Shown here: positions 1 to 8,232 of the stretch, one piece after another | How positions within the stretch are numbered: the stretch's first letter is position 1 | Layout of the letters: each line of letters begins with the position of its first letter | NCBI GenBank assembly: GCA_016758965.1 | Contig: JAEPRB010000360.1 | Span: 1-30,985 of the forward strand | Direction of reading: 5' to 3' | Source of the DNA: Circinella minor | Lineage: Eukaryota > Mucoromycota > Mucoromycetes > Mucorales > Lichtheimiaceae | Length of the DNA: 30,985 bases | Made by a program: the position numbers and the translations under genes | Notes under the pieces: model-generated | The model's input: the letters and a program-made list of their open reading frames with translations, nothing else | The model's database searches: none | What the model was told of the DNA's origin: nothing

Positions 1-2
1 AA

Positions 3-654
3 CCACATGCGTGTAACATAGACGGTGATACAGAAATGGATATAGATAATAATTATTATGGTGATGTCAGTAATAATAATTTTCCCGATTATGATGACGG
101 CTATGACGAAGATTATAATGACGAAGGCGAATATACTGATGGTAAGTTGACATTTGTTGCGGGTATCAATAATATAAAATATTGTGGAAATACATGAAAA
201 AAAATAATTAAGTAAATGATAATAATGCATACCATTTTAAATATTTATAGCGGATGGTCTCTTGCCTGAGCAGTTTGATCCACGTGAAGATAAAGAGCAT
301 GATATTAACAGTGATGAAGAAATTCGTCCGGCAATTGATATCGAGTTCGATGGTACGATTGTTGATGACAATGAAGGTATGTATATTGAATTGAATGAAA
401 AAAAATGGATGAAATAAAGAAAAATGGATGAAATAAAAAAAACGGATGAAATAAAAAAAAAATGGATGGAATAAAAAAAATGGATGAAATAAAAAAATAT
501 ATAAAACCAAGTTACTAATTATTACCATTATATATATTATATTTAGCTCATGAAATCAACATGCCTACTGGTAGTCCACTCGATCATCTTCCCAATCCTT
601 TAATTTATATTTTTGTATTCCTCGTTCTTTTCCAAATCAACCATATATCGGAGG
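3..654 (+). pseudogene. CACTA/Tnp2-like transposase, N-terminal exons (element 1)
   Basis: Three coding segments can be joined in one frame: 3-141, 251-376 and 547-654, with GT-AG introns at 142-250 and 377-546. The product is strongly acidic (runs of D, N, E and Y) and then enters a hydrophobic stretch (PNPLIYIFVFLVLFQ) like the segment just before the core of fungal Tnp2-like transposases. The 5' end lies outside the window. The gene is cut at 655-658 by a TTAA-flanked transposon and resumes at about 3238. Reconstructing the empty site at TTAA leaves the two halves one base out of frame, so a 1-nt indel has happened or the boundary is slightly different. The assignment rests on continuity with the downstream Tnp2 core. 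Confidence 0.6.
390..505. repeat. A-rich minisatellite inside a transposase intron
   Basis: About five to six imperfect tandem copies of a 16-21 bp unit built on ATGGATGAAATAAA separated by A-runs. They fill most of the intron 377-546. The long minus-strand open frame across it (rich in F, H and P) is a by-product of the repeat, not a gene. Confidence 0.75.
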
Positions 655-779
655 TTAACCCATAGTTGCTGTTTTTTATGTAAACAAAGACTTGAGAATT
701 AATAAAAGTTTGAGATTTATTATAGGGGTTGAGAATTTTCAAAATTGAATTTTATACTAAATAAAAAAAATAATTAAAT

Positions 780-2645
780 ATGGAATCAGAGTTTAATATT
801 GAAGAACAAATAAATAATGAAGTAGATAAAATTGTTGTTAATAATTGGGAATTTTTAAATACAAATTGGCCTATCATAAATTATAATTATAAACATAGAA
901 CTGAAATAAAGCATATAAAATTTATAGATGAAATTAAAAAAGAATTAGTTGATAAATTAGGACATATTGCAGTATTTTTCTTTTTAGTAGTTATATATAC
1001 AAACAAAGAATATCCAGGACCATACTTTGAAATAGAAAAAGGTTTATTTTTGTTATATCATTTAGTTTCAGGTATTTCAGGAATAAATATAAACAGATAT
1101 CTTCCTCAAAGTAGTTTTCATAAATATTATAAGAAATTTTGGATGAATGAAGAAAATTATAAAAGAATAAATAAAATTATAAATGAATCATTAATTAATA
1201 TGTTTTCATCTATAAAATTAAGAGTTTTATCAGCACATAAATATAATCCATCACTATTTAAACATATAACATTGATAATTGATGGTCATGATAGTAAAAT
1301 TAATTATGTTAATACAGATATAAAACGTGAAAAATTATTTTCATATAAATTTAAAAAGAATGGTCTTAGAACCCAAATTATTAGTGATGTAAATGATATG
1401 ATAGTATATGTTTCAAAAACCGATATGTGTGCAGAAAGTTCTGATGGAAGTATGTTTTTAAATATCAAATTATACAATAAATTAAATAATTATGATGCTT
1501 TAGCAATGGATGGTGGCTATACACTTTTTGTTAATCAGCTTATTGAATTATCTAGTCAAAAAGGAATTGATTTCAATAATAGTAACTTTATATATCCTAT
1601 TAGAAAAGATATTAATGCTGATTTGAATGCAGATGAAAGACATTTTAATGATGTTTTTGGTAGTTTTCGTTCAAAAGTTGAAAATCAATTCTCAGAAATA
1701 GGTAATAAATTTAATAGATTTAGTAATAGTAATTCAATTGCTAAAATTGATAATATCAAATTTTATAATCTACAGTTTCGTTTAGCATGTTTACTAAAAA
1801 ATATACAAAAATTCAGTAATAAATTCAATATAAATATACAACCTCATCATAAATTATGGGAAACTAAAAATTTTGAATTTCCTTATGAAGCTAAATTAAT
1901 AGATATTGTTATTAGTAATTCTATAGAACAATCAAAAAGGAAAGATGAAATGTTAGAACTGTAAAAAAATTTATTAACTTTAAATATAAATGATGAAAGA
2001 ATGGAAGTTGATGATTATAGTGATAAAAATATAGAAGATAGTAGTGAAGATGATATACCAAAATTTAATGAAAAGAAACGAAGAAGAAAAGGTAAAGGAA
2101 AAGAAAGAGAAAATGATATACAAAATATAAGAAACGTAGGAAATAATAGAGAATCATATGAAATAGAAGAAATTATTGGGCATAGAGTAACGTTAAATAC
2201 CGTAAAAAATCATAAGTTCTTAACTTACGAAGTGCTTCTTTTTATGGTTCTTTTTCAAAGAAGAAAAAGGTTCTAAATTCTCCATAAAAAACTTTAGTTT
2301 TTGTCTTGGCAGAATTTACAATGATATATCTTTTATAATTAAATCCTTTATAGATAAAACATTTAAAAGAAATAACTTTTTTTTTTGTAATTAAAGATTT
2401 AAAAATAATTATGAATTATAAAATAATTAATAATTATATAATGATATATCTTCTTATAAAATTATCTTTAAAACTTTTTATTACTTATTGATGCTCATAA
2501 ATATGAAAACAACATATATATGTTTTCAGTTAAGTGGAAAAATTATGGTCATAAACATAATAGTTGGTTATCATCTGATAAATTTAATGAAAAAGATTCA
2601 CTACTTGCTTATATTGAGAAACATAATATAGATATAGAATTATAA
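780..2645 (+). pseudogene. DDE transposase with C-terminal chromodomain, interrupted
   Basis: The first open part (780-1964, 394 codons) is a DDE_4-like transposase. The candidate triad is D168 (LIIDGHDS), D244 (AMDGGY) and E301 in the FRSKVENQF segment, which resembles the third-residue region of Harbinger-type enzymes. The TAA at 1962-1964 is followed in the same frame by a basic/acidic linker (NEKKRRRKGKGKER) and then a chromodomain start (ESYEIEEIIGHRV, about codon 458). The chromodomain stops at 2234 and resumes in the same frame at 2529 (VKWKNYGHKHNSW) to end at the TAA 2643-2645. The gap of 297 nt is a multiple of three, but I cannot place clean GT-AG sites. Chromodomains are known to target some LTR retrotransposons to methylated histone; a similar targeting role here is inference. 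The gene is intronless apart from this gap and very AT-rich. Confidence 0.7.
2235..2528. other. AT-rich sequence splitting the chromodomain
   Basis: The sequence interrupts the chromodomain between LTYEV and KWKNY. It contains stops, a palindromic stretch near CTTCTTTTT...AAAGAAG (2235-2269), and two similar segments beginning AATGATATATCTT (about 2320 and 2440). It could be an intron with non-standard edges (it ends TTTTCAG at 2529) or a small nested insertion. I see no gene in it. Confidence 0.45.
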
Positions 2646-2649
2646 GTTT

Positions 2650-3108
2650 TTAAGGTAGAATGTTATTAAAACATAAGTAAAAAGGATTTCCAATAGCTAT
2701 TTTTATAGGTTTTCTTTTTTTTTTCTTTTTCATAATAGGATTATCTACCTTTTGTATAATAATTTCAATTTTTTTTCTTTTTTGAGGAACATGATTTGGA
2801 TTATGCTTTCTACAGACATATTTTTTTTTATCACCATTCTTGGTTATTTTTTTACAGCAAAATCTCCCATCATCTTTTCCTTTTTTAAATTTGTGAGTAC
2901 AGAAATTATCATTAATATTTAAGTATAGAAAATGATCACTTGAAAATAAATTCTTTATTTTTTTGTTTATTTTTTTTGAAATTTTTTCAACTATATTTTC
3001 TTTAATAAAATGATCGAATTCATTTTTTATAAAAGTATCTATTTCCTTGCATAAATTATTACGAAGTTGGATATGGTTAATTGGAAGAAAATCATTGAGA
3101 GCTACCAT
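2650..3108 (-). CDS. Cys/His-rich basic protein in the TTAA element
   Basis: An uninterrupted 152-residue frame sits between the chromodomain gene (convergent, 4 nt between stop codons) and the right end of the element. A lysine-rich helical N-terminal half precedes a compact Cys/His cluster: C70, H72, C84, C85, C99, H102 and H106. A strongly basic tail follows (KRKKIEIIIQK, KKKKKRKP). The spacing CxH-x11-CC-x13-C-x2-H suggests a zinc-binding fold I cannot name. The basic tail suggests nucleic-acid binding or nuclear import. Its position inside the element suggests an accessory transposition protein; that role is inference. Unlike the transposase it has no internal stop. Confidence 0.55.
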   Translation of the reverse strand: MVALNDFLPINHIQLRNNLCKEIDTFIKNEFDHFIKENIVEKISKKINKKIKNLFSSDHFLYLNINDNFCTHKFKKGKDDGRFCCKKITKNGDKKKYVCRKHNPNHVPQKRKKIEIIIQKVDNPIMKKKKKRKPIKIAIGNPFYLCFNNILP

Positions 3109-3234
3109 TTTGAGAATACTTTCTATATAAAAATAAAAATTATAATATACACGATTTAAAACTCAGAAGTTGAAAAAATTTAATAATTTATATAAAATTT
3201 ATAATGAAATCTCAAATATCAGCATAATGATTAA

Positions 3235-5634
3235 CCCTCATTGGAACGTATAGCAAACACTCTCATTAGCTTCATTTCTGTGTTGATTGGTGGTTTTGTT
3301 GGTGAAGAAATTCATCAATGTATTCCACATTCGATCGCTAGTATGAAAAAATGGATTGGCCTTGATTATCTGACCGAGGATCTTTGAATGTATAGTGTAT
3401 GTCCAACTTGCCATACTATTTATCTATTACCTGGTCCAGAAAGGTGTACAAATCCAAGCAGACGTATGAATGGTACTCTTTGTGATACACCGTTAATAAA
3501 ATCAATATCAACAAATAATCATGGAACTCCATATAAGAAATATGCGTATTATCCTTTGGAAGACAGTTTGAAGCGACTTTTTATGCGAGATAACTTTGAA
3601 GAAAAAATTGAACAATGGAAAAGTCATCCAATGGAGCCCAGGCTCTTCAATGACGTATATGATGGTATGATGTGGTATGACCTCCTTGATCCCAGCACTG
3701 GTTTACCTTTTATAGAAACACCACGGTCATTAATGCTTACATTGAATATTGATTGGTTTGCACCATTCGATAGTGGTTATTCATGTGGCGCTATATATCT
3801 CGTATGTAACAATTTACCTCGTTCTGACCGTTTCAAAATCGAAAACGTTATTCTTGTTGGTGTTATGCCTGGACCAAAAGAGCCAAGTACTTATGAAATC
3901 AACTCCTATTTGGAACCTCTTGTGGAATCACTACTTCGTTTGTTTAATGGTATAACTATTCCAACATTCCAAGAACCCAATGGTACAGCTATCCATGCCA
4001 GCTTACTGAACATCGCATGTAATATCCCTGCCGCTCGCAAAGTAGGAGGATTCACATCACACAATAGCACCCGAGCATGTCACAAATATATAAGAGAGTT
4101 TGTTGTTTTTCCAGGAACATCTAACCTCGATTATTCGGAAAATGTTATTGATTGCGAACATGGATTATGAACTCGTGAAAGTAACGCATCAGCTGCAGCA
4201 CAATGGCTGGAAGCAAGAAGCCAGGCAGTACGTACACATATAGAACGTGAAACAGGTACAAGATGGTCACAAATTCACCGCCTCCCATATTTTGATCCCA
4301 TGCGTAGCGTTTTGATAGATCCCATGCATAACCTTTTTCTTGGAACTGCTGATCGAATGGTGCGTATATAGAGAGAGCATGGGTTGCTCACCAATGCTGA
4401 TGGATCTGACATGTAAGAATTGGCAGATGGTATCGTATTGCCACCTGGCGTCCCATCTTTGAATCGAAAAATTGAACGCAAGTTTGGATTCATGTCAGCT
4501 GCTGACTAGAAAGCATGGTGCCTAGTATATTCTCCATTTGTGCTCAAAAATAAACTTCCCCCCGCCCATTTGAATAATTGGATAAACTTTGTTGATGCCT
4601 GCTGTATCCTTTCCAAGACGTCTATCACATACGAGGAGATTGATGATGCCGATCGATTGTTGAAAAAATTTGTGGGGCATTGTTCTTCTTTATACAGTCC
4701 AGAGTGCATAACACCAAATATGCATCTTCATCTTCATTTACGCGAAACAATCGAGGATTTTTCCACCATATATACATACTAGTTGTTCAGCTTTGAGAGG
4801 TACAATGGTTTCATGAAGGATGCAGAAACAAACCAAAAAGATTCCTTTGAATTGATATTTATGAAACGATTTATTGAAAAAACTGGTGCTCTTGATTTTA
4901 TTCGTACAAGAATAAGCAGTCGTTTGGCGGGTCGCCCACAAGAACTAGAGGTTTTATTAAAGATTGCTGGTCAATCACATACACCTTATCAACAAAATCA
5001 AGCACAATACAACCCACTTATCTTCAATCAATTGTCTTCGGATCTGAGTATCGACGTTATTGGGAGCAAGCCACTACCAGCAGACACATTATTATCAATA
5101 ACAGAAGGGCAAAAAACAAGATTCAATGGGCAATTATACGAATTATTGTTACAGCATTACCAACAATATTATGATGGAGTCTATAGTATTCTGCAGCGAA
5201 CGCCAGGAAGAATATGTTATTATAATGAGGTGGAAAAGTTCTGATCGATCGAAATATTTGGTCAGCAATACCAGTCAGCATTATCAAAGTCAATTCGAGG
5301 ATCGCATATACAAGCTCTATTCCTTCAACATGGTGATGTTGTAGCTTGGAAAGGCTAAGTCCAATATTATTTCCGCTATGTCCTTGTTGTCAATCGGGTG
5401 CCAAAACAACATTATTTCGCATATGTTCGCTGGTATCGTATTGAAGTGGGACAACGTTTCGAGCAAGAAGGTCTTGAGGAGTGGCGTAATCGTTTTATGA
5501 TAGATGATCGTCACTCTATATTACCCGTTCACCGTATCTCTTTCCAAGTAGCTATTGTAGCATATGGACCACAAGGAAACCCAAATACATTCAAGATTGT
5601 TGTGATTCCAATGACCCGTAGAATAGAAATATAG
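3235..5634 (+). pseudogene. CACTA/Tnp2-like transposase core, eight in-frame stops
   Basis: One reading frame continues from 3241 to the final TAG at 5632-5634 without a frameshift. Stops interrupt it at 3385 (TGA), 4168 (TGA), 4369 (TAG), 4414 (TAA), 4507 (TAG), 4780 (TAG), 5242 (TGA) and 5356 (TAA). Recognisable Tnp2/Transposase_21-like landmarks in order are: VCPTCHTIYLL (3397 on), FNDVYDGMMW, the NLPRSDRFKIENV and GVMPGPKEP segment (about 3810-3890), LIDPMHNLFLG (about 4310), LFSFERYNGFMKD (4786 on), and a C-terminal domain with YFRYVLVVNR and YFAYVRWYRIEV. Each stop sits where Gln, Arg or Trp would fit the local context, for example before LFSFERYNG and in AAD-stop-KAW. The gene was the catalytic protein of element 1 and is now dead. 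Confidence 0.75.
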
Positions 5635-5707
5635 AATAGAACACACAATATAAAAATAAAAATAAAATAAAAAAAGGTGAAGAGGTTAAAAAAAAAATTT
5701 ATTTTGC

Positions 5708-6758
5708 CTAGTTGGGCCAACTGGAAACTGTTTCCTCACTGATTGGGGTCTCACGAACCCCGCCAACACGTCTTTCTTTGGCTTCTATGCCTTTACGCTT
5801 TCTTCCTCCTTTGCTTAAATTGTCAAGCTCTCCAAAAAAATTTTCGACCTATATAATTTACAATGAAATTCGCTTCGTACAATATTTTTTTTTCCTCTTA
5901 ATTACTATACATTTATCATTTACATTGGGTTTTCGAAATGATGGCGTAAACCGCACGAGGCCATTACCCTCCGATTCAGCATCAGATACCTCGGGTGACA
6001 TACACTCAAGGCTCAGAAGCTTCTCACCATCAGGATACTGATCCTTTAATGAAGCATTATACTTCTGATGAGCTGCTTGGCGTGCCTTGAGTTTCTATAT
6101 AATATAATAATTTGTAAGAAATATTTTCTTTTAAATGAACAATTTTATATTAACTTTTATTCAATTATACTAACATGCCAGACCTGTTTATAGCGTCGTT
6201 TACGCTGATCGATGGCGGCTTGTTGCCCAATTGTCTGTCTCGAAGTTTCCTTCTGACCACAGAAGAACATCAAAATTTGGCTGTGTAAAGCCTTGTCATC
6301 TAATATACAACCACCAGGGCTACCCTTACAATATGAAGAGATGACGATTGTCACCTCTTTAATCTTTATTATGACGAGAACGGAAAGTCTCATCATAATT
6401 GAATCCAGCACCATCGGCGAACAAAGCATGGCGTGAATGGATGTTTCTCTATGAATTTTGATTAATGAATTTATTACATGATATATAAAGAATAAAAGGT
6501 AAATTATCTTACAATCACATCATTCACGCGTTGTTTATCTATCTCAGGTACTGGGTTGGGAGAAGGAGGAGGAGGAGGTTGTTGTTGTTGAATGCTTGCC
6601 ATATAAGATGACATGGCATCCATTTGGGCTCTCATTGCGGCGTATTCAGCACGCAAAGTGGAACATTCATCTTACAAACGATGAAAATTGATATTCGCCA
6701 TTCTATCAGCATGTTGCTGGCGACAAGTGTTGTTATCGGTGTTGTTGATGGAAGACAT
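5708..6758 (-). pseudogene. Second gene of element 1, coiled-coil/proline-rich, degraded
   Basis: Four exons on the minus strand are supported by splice-like sites: 6758-6513, 6448-6175, 6094-5911 and 5848-5708 (stop TAG). The start ATG is at 6758. The first exon codes for a Q/R/A-rich helical region and a QQQQ-PPPPPP tract. The second ends IGQQAAIDQRKRRYKQ. The last two are charged and basic (GGRKRKG). A TAA at 6674-6672 sits where CAA would fit. Exon 2 is one base too long to keep its two ends in one frame, so it carries a +1 indel. The gene converges on the transposase (74 nt between stops), as expected for the auxiliary gene of a two-gene element. I cannot name a domain. Confidence 0.5.
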
Positions 6759-6973
6759 CTAATTAGTAACGATAAGGTAAAACAGTTAGATTTCATTTTT
6801 CTTTTAAAAAAAACAATTTATTTGAGGATAATATTTTTACCTCAGGAGTAATAAGATTTTTTGGAGAATGAAAAAAAAAAAAGGGAAGAAAAGTATATCT
6901 TTTACTAGATCCTTTTTTTTATAGAGAGCTTGATATGCATGTTAACTTTTTTTTATAATGTATACATAGGGGG

Positions 6974-6982
6974 TATATAAAG
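6974..6982 (+). promoter_or_regulatory. TATA box (TATATAAAG)
   Basis: A consensus TATA motif follows GGGG. Downstream come a pyrimidine-rich tract (CTTCTCTTCCCTCTATTTC, from 7013) that looks like a fungal start region and then a splice donor GGTAAGTTTC (about 7048). The arrangement is promoter-like; no transcript evidence is available. Confidence 0.4.
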
Positions 6983-7004
6983 TACTTGGCTATTTGATCC
7001 ATAT

Positions 7005-7490
7005 TTATTGCTTCTCTTCCCTCTATTTCTTTCTTTTTTTATATCTGGTAAGTTTCTTTTCTTTTTTACTATTTGTTCAAATGAAATAATTTCTCTCAAT
7101 CTAATGCTTCTTTTTTTATAGAATACGGATTTGAACTTATTACCATAGTTATCCGTTCTATTCTTTTTATCTTTATTACTTTAAGTATCCCTTTGATTAT
7201 AACTGCTTATTTATCATTTTCTCACCGTCGTAACTAATTTATTCATATATATTTTTTTTGTTAGATAAATGCGACTCTTAGTTATATGGTATTGTATTGT
7301 AAGTATCCGTTTCACAATTATTTTTATACCATTTACTTGACTTTTATTTTTTATTCTTTACTAATTAACTTTTCTACATCTCTTTTCACTGGTTATATAG
7401 ATTAGCAATAATTTTTTTAGTAATCTCTGGCATTCTCCAAGTTGACTATTCTGAGTTCCCCTTTACATAGTTTTTCATCTGGTTGCATAC
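7005..7490 (+). other. Possible short spliced transcript with tiny hydrophobic frames
   Basis: After the TATA motif there is a donor near 7048 and an acceptor TTTTTTTATAG ending at 7121. The next segment (7122-7233) reads YGFELITIVIRSILFIFITL and onward to SFSHRRN-stop, a single membrane-span-like peptide, but no ATG can be attached to it. A second start at 7269 (MRLLVIWY) has a donor-like GTATTGTAAG and can be spliced to ISGILQVDYSEFPFT-stop. Splice-like signals are good but coding evidence is weak. It could be a UTR of a lost gene or a non-coding RNA. Confidence 0.25.
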
Positions 7491-7900
7491 TCCTTATATA
7501 TTCTACATGCAAATAATGCATACCCCTATTATTAGTTTTACAAAATACATTCTACCCCTTTAAACAGTATGATTCGTAGTTACTTTTAAATTAGTTGTAT
7601 CGTTTTTATTATTATTAAAAAAAATCAAATCAAATATTATCTTTTATCCTATTTCATATATCGTCCATCTAATATATTTTTGCTTTTTTTTTTTGGTTCT
7701 TTGTTTACATCCATTCTAAATATAATGTATTAGAATAAATTAATATTACCATATACACTAGTATACATAAGGTTATGTTATGTACGCCATCGTAAAAAAA
7801 AAAGCTTAGATGCTGCATGTAGACAGAATAAGAGTAAACTAAAATAAATATGCAGAATCATCCCCCCACTTTGGATTGAAGAATCTATTGATTAAAAAAG

Positions 7901-8022
7901 ACGGATTCTGACAGAACTAAGGTTCATCTGTACGAATCCGTTGCTAAAAACAACAACGGATTCTTGATCGGATTCGTTTGAAGATGTTGACGAATCCGTT
8001 GCTTTTTACCAATGGATTCATA
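7901..8022. repeat. Cluster of GAATCCGTTG/CAACGGATTC inverted motifs
   Basis: The core GAATCC or its complement occurs six times in about 120 bp. A perfect 10-bp inverted pair, GAATCCGTTG (7934-7943) and CAACGGATTC (7954-7963), can form a hairpin. A second ACGAATCCGTTGC lies at about 7990. It could be a subterminal protein-binding array or the remnant of a small foldback element. Confidence 0.65.
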
Positions 8023-8034
8023 ACTGTTTGCGCA

Positions 8035-8180
8035 GTGAAGCTAGGGATACAAATAATCAAGTAGAAGATAATGATCAAATTATAATTATAAGTGATAGTG
8101 ATAGTACTAGTAGTGATGATGAAGATATAATATATCTTGGCACTAATTTAGAAGAAGAAGAAGTTGATATTATTAATTAA
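8035..8180 (+). pseudogene. Orphan acidic C-terminal tail with SUMO-interaction-like motif
   Basis: An open frame without a start reads DNDQIIIISDSDSTSSDDED, then IIYLGTNLEEEEVDIIN and a TAA near 8180. Hydrophobic IIII followed by acidic Ser/Asp residues is the usual form of a SUMO-interacting motif, although any acidic low-complexity tail can look like this. The upstream part of the gene is not visible, so this is probably a fragment cut off by an insertion or deletion. Confidence 0.35.
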
Positions 8181-8232
8181 ATTTATTTTAATAAAAAGCT
8201 ATCTTTGTTATATTTTCTGAAAAAAAAATTTA

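Larger units (their letters stand above)
655..3234. mobile_element. TTAA-flanked DNA transposon with DDE-chromodomain gene
   Basis: The direct repeat TTAACCC occurs at 655-661 and 3231-3237. The segment between them interrupts a Tnp2-like reading frame. Just inside the ends, CCATAGTTGCTG (left) pairs imperfectly with CAGCATAATGA (right). A stronger inverted match, TTTGAGATTTATTATA, lies at 709-724 against 3200-3216 in reverse complement. TTAA is the most economical target duplication, although the repeated CCC leaves the exact edge open. The insert is far more AT-rich than the flanks. It holds two convergent genes: a transposase with chromodomain (780-2645) and a Cys/His-rich protein (3108-2650). 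TTAA duplications are known for piggyBac and Kolobok elements, but this transposase looks more like the DDE_4/Harbinger type. Confidence 0.7.
6759..7860. other. AT-rich region without a confirmed gene
   Basis: This is upstream sequence of the element-1 second gene, then pyrimidine-rich AT DNA. Apart from the TATA-like site and the possible short spliced transcript listed separately, I see only low-complexity sequence. No terminal inverted repeat for element 1 was recognised here. Confidence 0.5.

Noticed and set aside
208..528. Minus-strand 106-codon frame rich in Phe and His
   Set aside because: It is the complement of the A-rich minisatellite in an intron; no protein-like composition.
655..3234. 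Calling the TTAA-flanked element piggyBac
   Set aside because: The duplication fits, but the transposase motifs (IDGHDS, MDGGY, KVENQF) look like DDE_4/Harbinger types and the piggyBac Cys-rich C-terminal domain is not seen; a chromodomain is there instead.
3241..5634. Stop-codon reassignment or programmed readthrough to explain eight in-frame stops
   Set aside because: All three stop codons occur inside the frame, and the same stops end the intact neighbours (gag with TGA, the Myb-like gene and the Cys/His protein with TAA). Pseudogenisation is simpler.
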